This document shows positions 53,436-62,742 of a stretch of DNA of 64,000 bases, in pieces. Position 1 is the first letter of the stretch, and each line of letters begins with the position of its first letter. Source of the stretch: Saccharibacillus sp. O23 (GTDB lineage Bacteria; Bacillota; Bacilli; Paenibacillales; Paenibacillaceae); contig NZ_NJDE01000010.1 in NCBI RefSeq assembly GCF_002205895.1, positions 62,001 to 126,000 of the forward strand, written 5' to 3'. Under the pieces are notes generated by a model. That model had not been told where the DNA came from, searched no databases, and saw nothing but the letters and a program-made list of their open reading frames with translations. Made by a program: the position numbers and the translations under genes.

Positions 53436-53693
53436 TTAAACGGTTTGCGCAGTCAACTCGTTTTCGGCGAAATCGGATTCCAAGAAATCGTCTTCGCGTC
53501 TTCCTCTGTGGTCAATAAGGCCTAGTTCGCCTTCAGCCTTATATTTACGCATCCAGATCTTCAAACGATTGAGATCATAGATGCCCAGCTCTTTTGCCAC
53601 CTGCTTTTTCGTCATTCCGTCCATACGCATTTGGACGGCTCTAAGCTTCGTTTCGTAGCTGTACTTGCAGAAAGTTTGTCCTTTGGTTGCCAC
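53436..53693 (-). pseudogene. Truncated IS3-family OrfA (transposase DNA-binding part)
   Basis: An 85-aa remnant whose start ATKGQTFCKYSYETKLRAVQ and block LKIWMRKYKAEGELGLIDHRGRRE match the first part of IS3-family OrfA helix-turn-helix proteins. Full OrfA proteins continue with a leucine-zipper region after this point, and OrfB with the DDE domain should follow; both are missing, and the frame ends in an unrelated acidic tail. GTG 53693 is the likely start, with SD AAGGGG upstream. The start codon lies within a long hairpin (53680-53763). Confidence 0.72.
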
Positions 53694-53763
53694 TAAAACC
53701 ACCCCTTAAGACTTATATCGGACGGTGCATGTCTTTTTCTAAAGGTTTTTTAGCAACCAAAGG
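53680..53763 (-). repeat. Inverted repeat covering the OrfA start codon
   Basis: GCAACCAAAGG at the start of the coding region has an exact inverted copy (53753-53763), and the match continues after a 3-base bulge into TAAAACC/GGTTTT. On the minus-strand transcript the hairpin would bury the GTG start. Confidence 0.7.
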
Positions 53764-53821
53764 TTAAAAATTTTAAAAAAGATCTGGTTTTTTTGACGGA
53801 TCTTTGACTTTTACGATTGGA

Positions 53822-54895
53822 TCAAGCGCGTTCGACGATCGTGTTCAGCGTCGTGCGGTCCAGACCGCGAACAAGGCGGATCAGCAGTTCTTTGGCGGCC
53901 GCGTAATCGTCGGTGTGGATGATCGACGAGGACGTATGGATGTAGCGTCCGCAGATGCCGATGACGGTCGACGGCACGCCGATTCCGCTCAAATGCACTT
54001 GGCCCGCGTCGGTTCCGCCCGGAGAAATGAACGGTTGAACCTTGACCTTGTGGGTGGAGGCCGTGTCCTGCACGTATTCGAGCAGTCCGCGATGCGTGAT
54101 CATGGTCGGGTCGAAAATGCGCAGCAGCGCGCCTTGTCCGAGATGCCCGAACAAGTTGCGATCGCCGGTCATATCGTTGGCGGCGCTGCAATCGAGCGCG
54201 AAGAAGATATCCGGTTGAATCAGGTTCGCGGCGGTTCTTGCGCCCCGAAGCCCGACTTCTTCTTGAACGGTGGCTCCGCTGTAGAGCGTGTTCGGCAGTT
54301 TCTCGCCGTGCAGTTCTTTCATGAGTTCGATCGCCAGACCTACGCCGTAGCGGTTATCCCAAGCTTTGGCCATGATTTTCTTCGGGTTGGACAGCGGAGT
54401 GAATTCGCAGATCGGCAGCACCTGTTGGCCGACCTTGATACCGAAACTTTCGGTTTCCGCGCGGTCGTCGGCACCCAGATCGATATACATCGTTTTGAGA
54501 TCGACCGGACGGTTGGCTTCCGCTTCGCCGAGCAGATGCTTGGGCGTCGAGCCGACTACTCCGACGACGGGACCGTTTTCGGTAATGATCTGCAGCCGCT
54601 GCCCGAGCACGACTTGGCTCCACCATCCGCCGAGCGGTTGAAAGCGGACCAGTCCGGTTTCGGTAATTCCGTTGACGAGGAAGCCGACTTCGTCGAAATG
54701 TCCGGCTACCATCACTTTGGGTCCGTCTTCTTGGCCGCGCATCACGCCGAACAGACTGCCCAAACGATCTTGAACGAACTCCTGCGTATAAGCGGACAGC
54801 TTGTCTTTGACCAAGGCGCGCAGATCGCGTTCGAATCCCGGAGCCGCCGGGAATTCCGTCAGTTCCTTAAACAATGCCAGTGTTTCGTTATTCAT
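53822..54895 (-). CDS. M42 family metallopeptidase (glutamyl aminopeptidase/deblocking type)
   Basis: A cytoplasmic di-metal aminopeptidase of 357 aa, like YtoP/FrvX/PepA. Metal and catalytic residues are visible in [11 protein letters not shown] (first His), [11 protein letters not shown] (bridging Asp), [10 protein letters not shown] (catalytic Glu and ligand Glu), ALDCS (Asp) and RYIHTSSS (last His). These enzymes form large tetrahedral particles that trim peptides. ATG 54895 has SD GGGAGAG. A GC-rich perfect hairpin (54922-54943) lies 26 bases upstream in its leader. It is divergent from the moxR operon. Confidence 0.93.
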   Translation of the reverse strand: MNNETLALFKELTEFPAAPGFERDLRALVKDKLSAYTQEFVQDRLGSLFGVMRGQEDGPKVMVAGHFDEVGFLVNGITETGLVRFQPLGGWWSQVVLGQRLQIITENGPVVGVVGSTPKHLLGEAEANRPVDLKTMYIDLGADDRAETESFGIKVGQQVLPICEFTPLSNPKKIMAKAWDNRYGVGLAIELMKELHGEKLPNTLYSGATVQEEVGLRGARTAANLIQPDIFFALDCSAANDMTGDRNLFGHLGQGALLRIFDPTMITHRGLLEYVQDTASTHKVKVQPFISPGGTDAGQVHLSGIGVPSTVIGICGRYIHTSSSIIHTDDYAAAKELLIRLVRGLDRTTLNTIVERA

Positions 54896-54921
54896 GCTTG
54901 CACTCTCCCATCCTCAAGTCG

Positions 54922-54943
54922 GGACGCGGGGTGCCCCGCGTCC
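54922..54943 (-). repeat. 10-bp perfect GC-rich hairpin in the M42 peptidase leader
   Basis: GGACGCGGGG (54922-54931) and CCCCGCGTCC (54934-54943) are exact inverted copies separated by two bases. There is no T run. It is positioned just upstream of the SD of the peptidase gene. Confidence 0.75.
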
Positions 54944-55174
54944 GCTCATCTCTTCTAGTATGCCGGGTTACGGGGAAAAAGTCACGAAAGCGAACCGATC
55001 TTCGCGGAACTCGCCGCTTTGTCTGTTGCCGTTTGGCGTTTCGCCCCGAAGGAGCAAGATAAATCCGCTTTTTCCAGCCGGAAATGTGCGTTCGACCTTT
55101 CGATCATGTACAATATATAAGCATACCTGCCGCTTAAGGTTTCTTGCAGGAGAATGACTGAGGAGGTTGGCCAT

Positions 55175-56131
55175 ATGTCCGTAAGTTCCGAATCGATGCA
55201 GATCGTGACTGCCGTAAGAACGAATCTCGAGTCTTGTATATTAGGTAAAACCTTTGAGATAAAATTGCTGATGACCGCGCTGCTCGCCGGAGGCCACGTC
55301 TTGATCGAAGACGTGCCCGGCACGGGCAAAACGCAGATGATCAAAGCGCTGGCGCGCTCGATGGAAGGCGTCTACCGGCGCGTGCAATGCAACCCCGATT
55401 TGCTTCCGACCGATATTACCGGCGTCGCCATTTATCATCCCCGAGAAGAACGTTTTCAATTCCGGCCGGGACCGATCATGTCCCATATTCTGCTCGCCGA
55501 CGAGATTAACCGCGCGACGACCAAAACGCAGTCCGCGCTGCTCGAAGCGATGGAAGAGCGCAGCGTGACGGTGGACGGCGAGACGCATCCGCTGCCGCAT
55601 CCGTTCATGCTGTGCGCGACGCAGAACCCGATCGACTTCGAAGGCACGTACGTGCTGCCGGAAGCCCAGCTCGACCGTTTCATGATGAAGCTGCATATGG
55701 GTTACCCGGATCTGGAAACGGAGAAGAATCTGATTACCGCCAACCGGGTCGGCCAGCCGGCCGATCAACTGCGCGCGGTGACGGACATGGAGACGATCGC
55801 CGGCATTCAGCGCGAAGTGCGCGAAGTGCATATGAGCGACGCCGTGACCACCTATATGCTGGGCATCATCCGCGCGACGCGCGAACATCCGTCGGTACTG
55901 CTGGGCGCCAGTCCGCGCGCGTCCATCTCGTTCATGCAGGCCGCCAAAGCTTACGCGTTCATCAACGAACGCGATTTCGTCCTTCCGGACGATATCAAAG
56001 AATTGGCGCCTTACGTGCTGCCGCACCGTATCTTGATCCGTCCGGAAGCCCGGCTCGACAGCTTGAACGCCGAATCGTTGATCCGCAATCTGCTGGCCGC
56101 CAGCAGCGTGCCGGTGTCGATGGGGCGCTGA
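55175..56131 (+). CDS. MoxR family AAA+ ATPase
   Basis: A chaperone-like ATPase of 318 aa. Walker A is EDVPGTGKTQM (about 45-55), Walker B is ILLADEINRA (about 105-114), sensor 1 is LCATQNPIDFEGTYVLPEAQLDRFM, and the lid domain follows with LGASPRASISFMQAAKAYAF. MoxR proteins usually act with DUF58 and VWA or transglutaminase partners. ATG 55175 is chosen for SD GAGGAGG; the upstream in-frame ATG lies before that site. The DUF58 gene starts 4 bases after its stop. Confidence 0.93.
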   Translation: MSVSSESMQIVTAVRTNLESCILGKTFEIKLLMTALLAGGHVLIEDVPGTGKTQMIKALARSMEGVYRRVQCNPDLLPTDITGVAIYHPREERFQFRPGPIMSHILLADEINRATTKTQSALLEAMEERSVTVDGETHPLPHPFMLCATQNPIDFEGTYVLPEAQLDRFMMKLHMGYPDLETEKNLITANRVGQPADQLRAVTDMETIAGIQREVREVHMSDAVTTYMLGIIRATREHPSVLLGASPRASISFMQAAKAYAFINERDFVLPDDIKELAPYVLPHRILIRPEARLDSLNAESLIRNLLAASSVPVSMGR

Positions 56132-56134
56132 CGA

Positions 56135-57391
56135 ATGAAGGAAATCTGGAATCTGTTCAAACCGAAACTTTCGCCGGTTCGAATGTCGATGCTGGTCTCC
56201 GTCTGGATCTGCTGCCTGTTTTATCTGTTGTTTCAGGGAGGCAAGACCTCGGTCATGCTGTTCGCGATGGTCACGCTGTTCGGTCTTTATCTGCTGTTCG
56301 GCGGATTGAACGGCATCGGCCGGACCCGCGGAGAGCGTCAGTTCTCCGGCGGTCTGGGCGACTGGGGAGGCGTGCTTCATGCCGGCGATCAGATCCGCGT
56401 TCGGCTGCGTCTGGAGATTCCGGGCTTCCTTCCGCTGCCTTACGTGATCGTGCGCGAAACGCTCAAACGCCATAGCGGCGAGACTTGGTCGTTCGAAGAA
56501 AGTCTCGTGCCGAGCATGAACGGGCGCGGCGAACTGCTGTTCCAGACGCCGCCGCTCGAACGGGGGCGTTACGCGTTCTCCGATACGGAATGTCTGACCG
56601 AGGACATCTTCGGTCTGATCGAGCACCGCGGCTCGTTCGCGGCGCGCGGCGAATTCCGCGTGCTGCCGAGAACGGTGCATATCGCCAGATGGCAGCTGCT
56701 CGATCGCCGCAATCGGCTGCTCGGGCCGCAGTCCGTCGGCAACGTGAGCGGACGGGAGACCAATCAGGTCGGCGGCGTGCGGGATTACGTGTACGGCGAC
56801 CGAATCTCCCGGATCCACTGGAACGCGACGGCCCGGACGGGAGAATGGAAGTCCAAAGAATTCGAATACGAATCGATCCCCAAGACGATGATCGTGCTCG
56901 ACGCGTTCGAAGAACATTATCGTTCCGCTCGGCAGTTCGAGACGGCCGTCTCGGCGGCGGCTTCGCTGCTGGAGTACGGAGGTCGGGAAGGCATTCCGAT
57001 GGGATTGTGTTCGTTGGGACGAAGCGTAGAGGTATTCGAACCGACGCAGGGGCGTTCCCGGATGCACGCCATGATGGACCATCTGGTCGATCTGGATCCC
57101 AAAGGCGGCGGTTCGCTGCTCGCTTCGCTCGAGTCGGCGCGGACCCGGCTTCCCCGCGGCGCCGTATTGGTTCTCGTGACGCCGCTTGCCGGCGGACCGA
57201 TCATGGACTTGGTACGTTTCGCTCAGACGCAGCAGATGAGCTTCAGCCATATTCAAATCGCGGAAACGTCGGAGCGCGAAGGCGACGCTTCCCGCCAATG
57301 GGCGGCTTCGCTGCGCGCCAAAGGAGTGGCCGCTTACCGCGCGGGCAGCTTGGACGACCTGCCCGCCGCGCTGGAAGGAGGAACCCGATGA
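56135..57391 (+). CDS. DUF58 domain-containing protein
   Basis: A 418-aa protein anchored by two N-terminal membrane helices (about 18-35 and 38-56). A beta-rich middle and the DUF58 core follow, with signature VRDYVYGDRISRIHWNATART near residue 215. A vWA-like C-terminal half contains KTMIVLDAFEEHY and AVLVLVTPLAGGP. It forms a conserved trio with MoxR and a TgpA-like transglutaminase, whose exact process is unknown but probably envelope-related. It is 4 bases after moxR and overlaps the next gene by ATGA. Confidence 0.9.
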   Translation: MKEIWNLFKPKLSPVRMSMLVSVWICCLFYLLFQGGKTSVMLFAMVTLFGLYLLFGGLNGIGRTRGERQFSGGLGDWGGVLHAGDQIRVRLRLEIPGFLPLPYVIVRETLKRHSGETWSFEESLVPSMNGRGELLFQTPPLERGRYAFSDTECLTEDIFGLIEHRGSFAARGEFRVLPRTVHIARWQLLDRRNRLLGPQSVGNVSGRETNQVGGVRDYVYGDRISRIHWNATARTGEWKSKEFEYESIPKTMIVLDAFEEHYRSARQFETAVSAAASLLEYGGREGIPMGLCSLGRSVEVFEPTQGRSRMHAMMDHLVDLDPKGGGSLLASLESARTRLPRGAVLVLVTPLAGGPIMDLVRFAQTQQMSFSHIQIAETSEREGDASRQWAASLRAKGVAAYRAGSLDDLPAALEGGTR

Positions 57392-59625
57392 ACAAGTGGG
57401 TCGAATCGTTCAAATCGTCCTGGTATACGGCGCTGTCCGCCGTTTGGCTCATGGTCATCTCGATTCAGTGGTTGACCTACACGCGCACGATCTGGTTCGA
57501 CGAGACGAACGCGCTGGTATTGGGCGTACTGACGGCGGTGGCCGTCATTCACGTGCTGCTGCCGCAAATGTCGTGGCTGCGCATCGGCTTGAAAGCCGCC
57601 GCTTTCGTCGTGATCTTGTACACGACGCTGGAACGCTACGGGATTTTTCAGCCGGAAGGTTATCTGGCGAAACGCGCGGAGCAATTTTCCGAGGCGATGT
57701 TCCCGTATATTTGGTTTGCTTTGATCGCGTGGCTGCTGTTCGAATTTTTCATCAGGCTCGTGAACAGTCAGCGGCGCATTTTGATTTTCGCTTTTCTGAA
57801 CATCGTGCCGATGGCCGCGCTGGATTCGTTCACGACGGTCTCGCTGTGGAAACAGGTGGCTTGGATCGTCTTCGCGACGATGGCTTGGTTGGTCAGCGAC
57901 CACTTTCGCAGATTCCAGACGCGTTTTCCCCGAGGGTGGAAAGCGATTCGCCGCAATCCGTTCAAGCTGCTGATCAATACGGCGGTCGTGTTCTCGCTGG
58001 TCATTCTGGCAGGCGTGAACATGCCGTTCGTTCAGCCGATCCTGACCGATCCGTATACGGCTTGGCGGCAGATGCAGGGAACGTCGAACGTCGCGTTCAA
58101 TGCGGGCGGCCTGCTGCAAGGCCAAGCGTCGGCATCCGGCTACAGCCGGGAAGACGGGCAGCTCGGCGGCGGGTTCAACTTCGACTTTACTCCGGTGATG
58201 ACGATCGAATCGACCGAGCGCAGCTATTGGCGCGGAGAGACGCGGATGACGTATACCGGAAGCGGTTGGGACGCCGACAGCGGCTGGGGAACGCTCGAGC
58301 AGGTCTCGCAGCAGACGGCGTTGGAACGCGAAGCGGCTCCGCTGACGCCGACCAAAACGGTGACCCAGCGCGTGACGATGCAGACGGATAATACGTACCC
58401 GGTGCTTTTCGGCGCGTATTCGATCAGCCGGGTCGAGAATCTCGATATCGAGAACGGCGAGTCGCGCATGGAATGGAAACCGGAACAGAGCGAGCTGCAT
58501 TGGCAGGAGCGCGCGGGCCGAGGAACGATGGTGTATCCGAAAACGTACACGATCACCTCGGAAGTGCCGATCGTTCCGGTCGACAAGATCAAAGAAGCGA
58601 CTTACGAGCAGTTGTATCCGAACGGCGTCGATCCTAGATACGTCCAGATTCCGCGCGGGTTCCCTAAACGGGTGACGGATCTCGGAACGGAAGTAACGAA
58701 GAACGGCAAAACGCCGTACGAAAAAGTCTATCTGCTTCAGCAGTATCTTCAGCAAAATTACTTGTATACCAACAATCCGACGTTGTCCCGCCGCCAGAGC
58801 GACGATTTCGTCGAAAGTTTCTTGTTCGACATCAAAGAAGGCTATTGCGATTATTTCTCGACGGCCATGGTGATGCTGGCCCGTTCGCAAGGCATTCCCG
58901 CACGTTGGGTCAAAGGGTATGCGCCGGGCAACGCGACGGGCGACATGCCGCAGCGGTTCAACGAGAACAGCATGCAGTACGAAGTGACCAACGCCAACGC
59001 CCACTCGTGGGCGGAAGTGTACTTCGGCGGCTACGGTTGGGTGCCGGTCGAAGCGACGCGCGGATTCTCCGTGCCTCTGCTGCAAGAATCGGTCACGCCG
59101 GCGGACGCCGACGTGGAGCAGCAGCAGGAGCAACAGCCGGAGCAGCAGGAGGAAGAAGAACAGCAGGCCGCGGCGGCCGATCCGGTCGAAGAAGATTCGA
59201 ACATCGTGCCGATCGTCGTGGCTGCGGCGGCTCTCGTCGTTGCCGCATGGGGCATTTATCTGCTGTGGGTTCGCCGTCGTTCGATCTACTTCTTCATTAT
59301 GGGTCTGCGCATGGGCGGCCCGCTGACTGCGGATCAGAAGATCGTGCTCGAGACCGAACGCTTCCTGCGTTTCCTCAAACGCAAAGGGCTGCGGCGCGAA
59401 GAACACGAGACGCTGCGGGAATCGGTCGCGCGTTGGGATAAGACCGTGACGGGCGCGGAGATCGCGGTATCGCCGGTTCTCGCTTTGTTCGAAAAAGCGC
59501 GTTACAGTCCCGAACGCATTACGGAAGACGAATGGACGGAAATGCAGCGTATCGCGTCCGAACTGCGGAAAGGTTGGAAAGGTTATTATCCGGCTGCGCC
59601 GAAATTGCCTCAATCCCCTAGCTGA
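57388..59625 (+). CDS. TgpA-like membrane transglutaminase
   Basis: A 745-aa membrane protein. About five to six N-terminal helices (about 10-215, DUF3488 type) precede an extracellular domain with the transglutaminase core. The triad is Cys487 in EGYCDYFSTAMVMLAR, His539 in ANAHSWAEVYFGG, and Glu555 in GWVPVEATRGF where many homologues have Asp. A Gln/Glu-rich linker, a final helix (about 610-630) and a DUF4129-like cytoplasmic tail follow. It resembles B. subtilis YebA and P. aeruginosa TgpA. ATG 57388 has SD GGAGGAA and overlaps the DUF58 stop. Confidence 0.9.
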   Translation: MNKWVESFKSSWYTALSAVWLMVISIQWLTYTRTIWFDETNALVLGVLTAVAVIHVLLPQMSWLRIGLKAAAFVVILYTTLERYGIFQPEGYLAKRAEQFSEAMFPYIWFALIAWLLFEFFIRLVNSQRRILIFAFLNIVPMAALDSFTTVSLWKQVAWIVFATMAWLVSDHFRRFQTRFPRGWKAIRRNPFKLLINTAVVFSLVILAGVNMPFVQPILTDPYTAWRQMQGTSNVAFNAGGLLQGQASASGYSREDGQLGGGFNFDFTPVMTIESTERSYWRGETRMTYTGSGWDADSGWGTLEQVSQQTALEREAAPLTPTKTVTQRVTMQTDNTYPVLFGAYSISRVENLDIENGESRMEWKPEQSELHWQERAGRGTMVYPKTYTITSEVPIVPVDKIKEATYEQLYPNGVDPRYVQIPRGFPKRVTDLGTEVTKNGKTPYEKVYLLQQYLQQNYLYTNNPTLSRRQSDDFVESFLFDIKEGYCDYFSTAMVMLARSQGIPARWVKGYAPGNATGDMPQRFNENSMQYEVTNANAHSWAEVYFGGYGWVPVEATRGFSVPLLQESVTPADADVEQQQEQQPEQQEEEEQQAAAADPVEEDSNIVPIVVAAAALVVAAWGIYLLWVRRRSIYFFIMGLRMGGPLTADQKIVLETERFLRFLKRKGLRREEHETLRESVARWDKTVTGAEIAVSPVLALFEKARYSPERITEDEWTEMQRIASELRKGWKGYYPAAPKLPQSPS

Positions 59626-59650
59626 CGCGGAGCTATTGCTGTGATATAGT
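59622..59650 (+). promoter_or_regulatory. Sigma-A promoter of the yqeG operon
   Basis: CTGACG (59622-59627), 17 bases, TATAGT (59645-59650) with an extended TG two bases before the -10. It starts at the end of the transglutaminase gene, and no terminator separates them. Confidence 0.6.
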
Positions 59651-59733
59651 TTAAGTTTGAAGACTAAATGAGAGATCCCGTCCCGGCCGCCGAACCTTGC
59701 GTCCGGGACGGATTCCAACGAGGTGACTCAACT

Positions 59734-60261
59734 TTGTTCGAAGCACTGCTGCCGAAGCTGCAAGTCGACACGGTATTCGATATCGATCTGGAAGAATTGT
59801 ACAGACAGGGTTATCGAGGAATCGTGACCGATCTGGACAATACGCTGGTCGGAGCGAAAGCCCCGAACGCGACTCCCGAGCTGATCGCATGGTTTGCGAA
59901 AGTAAAAGAGCTGGGTTTCCAACTGGTGATCGTATCCAATAACAATATGAACCGGGTGTCCGTTTTCGCGACGCCGCTGGATATTCGTTTCGTGCACGCC
60001 GCGCGCAAGCCGTCTCACGCGCCTTTCGTCAAGGCGATGAAACTGATGGATCTGAACGAGCGGCAAACGATCGTCGTAGGCGATCAACTGCTGACCGACG
60101 TGCTCGGCGGCAATCGATTGGGTTTGTACACCGTACTGGTGCTGCCGATCGCGCTGGGCGACGAAGGTTGGCGTACGCGCTTTAATCGACGGGTCGAACG
60201 CATCGCGATCGGACGTCTGCGCAAAATGGGCAAATGGCTCGAGGAGGAAAAGAAGAAATGA
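59734..60261 (+). CDS. yqeG: YqeG family HAD-IIIA phosphatase
   Basis: A HAD subfamily IIIA phosphatase of 175 aa. Motif I reads VTDLDNTLVG (about residues 28-37), motif II VIVSNNNMNR, and motif III/IV has RKPSHAPF and VVGDQLLTDVLGGNR. The natural substrate is not well established. TTG 59734 is the start, with SD CGAGGTGAC. It leads the conserved Bacillota order yqeG-yqeH-aroE-yqeI-nadD-yqeK-rsfS, and its stop overlaps the yqeH start (ATGA). Confidence 0.93.
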   Translation: MFEALLPKLQVDTVFDIDLEELYRQGYRGIVTDLDNTLVGAKAPNATPELIAWFAKVKELGFQLVIVSNNNMNRVSVFATPLDIRFVHAARKPSHAPFVKAMKLMDLNERQTIVVGDQLLTDVLGGNRLGLYTVLVLPIALGDEGWRTRFNRRVERIAIGRLRKMGKWLEEEKKK

Positions 60262-61382
60262 CAGAAAGACTCGAAGGTTCGGCCGTCGTCCGCTGCAGCG
60301 GATGCGGAGCCGTGCTTCAAACGGAAGACCCGGCCAAAGCCGGTTACATTCCGAAGCTTAAGGAAGAAGGCGCGCAGATCTGCCGCCGCTGCTTCCGGAT
60401 CAAGAATTACAACGAAGTCGCGTCGTCGGCCGTCGATCAAGACGAATTCCTGCGCATGCTCGGTCAGATCGGCGAACGCAAAGCGCTGGTGATTCATATC
60501 GTCGACCTGTTCGACTTCCAAGGCAGCGTGATTACCGGATTGCAGCGCTTCGTGGGCACCAATCCGGTGATTCTGGCGGTCAACAAGATCGATCTGCTGC
60601 CGAAGGTGACGAACTGGAACAAGCTTCGCAATTGGGTGCAGCAGCAGGCCAAAGAACTCGGCCTCAAGACCGAGGAAGTCGTGCTGTGCAGCGCGAAAAA
60701 AAATCTGGGCTTCGATCGTCTGCTGCAGGAAGTGGCGGATCGGCGCGGCGATCGCGACGTATACGTGGTGGGCGCGACCAACGTGGGAAAATCCACGCTG
60801 ATCAATCGCCTGATTACGGATTACAGCGATCTCGAAGAAGAATTGACGACGTCCCGCTATCCGGGCACGACGCTCGACATGGTCAATATCCCGCTGGACG
60901 ACGGACATTACATCGTCGACACGCCGGGAATCGTGTATCCTTCGCGTTATACGGAGCTGGTCAACTCGGGAGATCTGGTCAAGATCATGCCGGAGAAGCC
61001 GCTCAAACCGGCCGCTTACCAACTGGACGAAGGACAGACGCTGTTTATCGGCGGTCTGGCGCGTTTCGACTTTATCGAAGGCGCGCATCAGTCGTTTACG
61101 TTCTATACGAGCGGAGCGCTCAAGCTGCATCGTACGAAGCTGGGCCGCGCCGACGATCTGTACGCGAACCATCTGGGCGAACTGCTGTCTCCGCCGTCGC
61201 GCGAAGAAGCGGAGAAGCTGCCGGAGTGGACGCGTCACGAATTCCGGGTGCCCAAAGGCGGCGCGCAGGATCTGTTCATCTCGGGTCTCGGTTGGATAAA
61301 AGCCAACGGCCAGACCGGAGCCAAAGTCGCCGTACATGCGCCGAAAGGCGTCAAGGTCATCATGCGCGGTTCGCTGCTCTAG
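60258..61382 (+). CDS. yqeH: Ribosome biogenesis GTPase YqeH
   Basis: A circularly permuted GTPase needed for 30S subunit assembly, 374 aa. An N-terminal zinc finger (CSGC and CRRC, about 9-47) precedes the permuted G domain: G4 VNKIDLLPK, G5 CSAKKN, G1 GATNVGKSTLIN and G3 VDTPGI, in that order. The C-terminal beta-rich domain probably binds RNA. ATG 60258 has SD GAGGAGG and overlaps the yqeG stop by four bases. Confidence 0.97.
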   Translation: MTERLEGSAVVRCSGCGAVLQTEDPAKAGYIPKLKEEGAQICRRCFRIKNYNEVASSAVDQDEFLRMLGQIGERKALVIHIVDLFDFQGSVITGLQRFVGTNPVILAVNKIDLLPKVTNWNKLRNWVQQQAKELGLKTEEVVLCSAKKNLGFDRLLQEVADRRGDRDVYVVGATNVGKSTLINRLITDYSDLEEELTTSRYPGTTLDMVNIPLDDGHYIVDTPGIVYPSRYTELVNSGDLVKIMPEKPLKPAAYQLDEGQTLFIGGLARFDFIEGAHQSFTFYTSGALKLHRTKLGRADDLYANHLGELLSPPSREEAEKLPEWTRHEFRVPKGGAQDLFISGLGWIKANGQTGAKVAVHAPKGVKVIMRGSLL

Positions 61383-61414
61383 AAGCATGAAGCACGGACG
61401 GGGAGGAAAAAGCA

Positions 61415-62281
61415 TTGAATCAACCACATGTTCGTCCGCTCAAACTCGGAGTCATCGGCGATCCGATCGCCCATTCCAAATCTCCGGTCATGCATGAAGC
61501 CGCGCTTCGCGAAAGCGGCATCGCCGGCGAATATGCGGCTCTGCATATCAAGCCGGAGCGGCTTGCCGATATGATCGCGGCCGTGCGCGAAGAAGAATAT
61601 CGCGGGATCAACGTCACGATCCCGCACAAAGAAAACGTCATGCGCCATTTGGACGAACTGAGCGAAGACGCCCGAAGAATCGGCGCGGTCAATACGATCA
61701 TCAACGAAGGCGGCCGTTTGATCGGCCGCAATACGGACGGGATCGGCTATGTCCGTTCCCTGAAGGAAGAGGCGGCGGCCATGCTTGAGGGCCGCCGCAT
61801 CGTTGTGCTTGGCGCCGGCGGCGCGGCGCGCGGCATCATCTACGCGCTGGCCGCCGAAGCGCCGGAGCGGATCGTGCTGCTGAACCGCACGACGGAGCGG
61901 GCCGAAGCGCTGGCTCGCGAGTGGAGCGACCTTGCCGATATCGCCGCGCTGCCCGCGGATCGCGCGGCGGAGGCGCTGCAAAGCGCCGATATCGTGATCA
62001 ACACGACATCGGTCGGCATGCATCCGCACGTCGACGAAGTGCCGCTCGATCCGGCGCTGCTGCGCGGCGGCGAGATCGTCAGCGATCTGATCTACAATCC
62101 GCTGGAGACCAAGCTGCTGCGTCTGGCCCGCGACAAAGGCTGCCGCGTTCACGGCGGTCTCGGAATGTTCGTCTATCAAGGCGCTTACGCGTTCGAATAT
62201 TGGACCGGAGTTCCCGCTCCGGTCGAAGCGATGCGAGCCGCCGTGCTGCGCGACATGAACGTCGCGGCGAAGCCGAAGTAA
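61415..62281 (+). CDS. aroE: Shikimate dehydrogenase
   Basis: AroE reduces 3-dehydroshikimate with NADPH in aromatic amino acid synthesis, 288 aa. The substrate-site motif is IGDPIAHSKSPVMHEAAL, the catalytic Lys lies in NVTIPHKENVM, the Rossmann motif is LGAGGAARGIIYAL and INTTSVGMHP follows. TTG 61415 is the start with SD GGGGAGG 8 bases upstream. It is third in the yqeG operon, where aroE (aroD in B. subtilis naming) is always found. Confidence 0.96.
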   Translation: MNQPHVRPLKLGVIGDPIAHSKSPVMHEAALRESGIAGEYAALHIKPERLADMIAAVREEEYRGINVTIPHKENVMRHLDELSEDARRIGAVNTIINEGGRLIGRNTDGIGYVRSLKEEAAAMLEGRRIVVLGAGGAARGIIYALAAEAPERIVLLNRTTERAEALAREWSDLADIAALPADRAAEALQSADIVINTTSVGMHPHVDEVPLDPALLRGGEIVSDLIYNPLETKLLRLARDKGCRVHGGLGMFVYQGAYAFEYWTGVPAPVEAMRAAVLRDMNVAAKPK

Positions 62282-62407
62282 CGTCTTCGGCTTATTCGAG
62301 GCTTTTCGGAGCAAATAGGGGTAAAAGTAAAATAAGCAGCCGTTCGTTCGCGCCCGGTCAAACGCGGCGCGACGCGGCATTTTTCAAAAAAGAGGAGTCA
62401 CACACTT

Positions 62408-62698
62408 ATGCTGACAGGCAAACAAAAACGCTACCTGCGTTCGCAGGCCCACCATCTCAACGCGATCTTCCAGATCGGCAAGGGAGGTCTGAACGATCAA
62501 CTGGTTCGCCATATCAACGAAGCGATCGAACAGCGCGAGCTGCTCAAAGTATCCGTGCTGAACAACTGCGACGAAGAACCGAAAGAATTGGGACCGGAGC
62601 TGGCGGAAGCCGCCGAAGCGGAACTGGTTCAAGTCATCGGCCGCACGATCATTTTGTACAAAGAATCGCGCGAACACAAACAAATCGAACTGCCGTAA
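62408..62698 (+). CDS. yqeI: CRM-domain RNA-binding protein YqeI (YhbY family)
   Basis: A 96-aa single CRM-domain protein associated with ribosome assembly. The hallmark GxxG loop is in FQIGKGGLNDQ, and the start LTGKQKRYLRSQAHHLNAIFQIG is highly conserved. ATG 62408 has SD AGAGGAG. It sits between aroE and nadD as in other Bacillota. Confidence 0.95.
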   Translation: MLTGKQKRYLRSQAHHLNAIFQIGKGGLNDQLVRHINEAIEQRELLKVSVLNNCDEEPKELGPELAEAAEAELVQVIGRTIILYKESREHKQIELP

Positions 62699-62742
62699 TC
62701 GGGATAACCGTCGCATAGAGGCTGAAGTAGGGAGTGAAGAGC

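Noticed and set aside
56485-57387. Upstream in-frame extension of the transglutaminase gene
   Set aside because: It lies out of frame inside the DUF58 gene; ATG 57388 has a strong SD and overlaps the DUF58 stop as usual for the operon.
55241-59718. Long minus-strand frames over the MoxR/DUF58/transglutaminase operon
   Set aside because: Arg/His-rich shadow frames of real genes, with no start signals.
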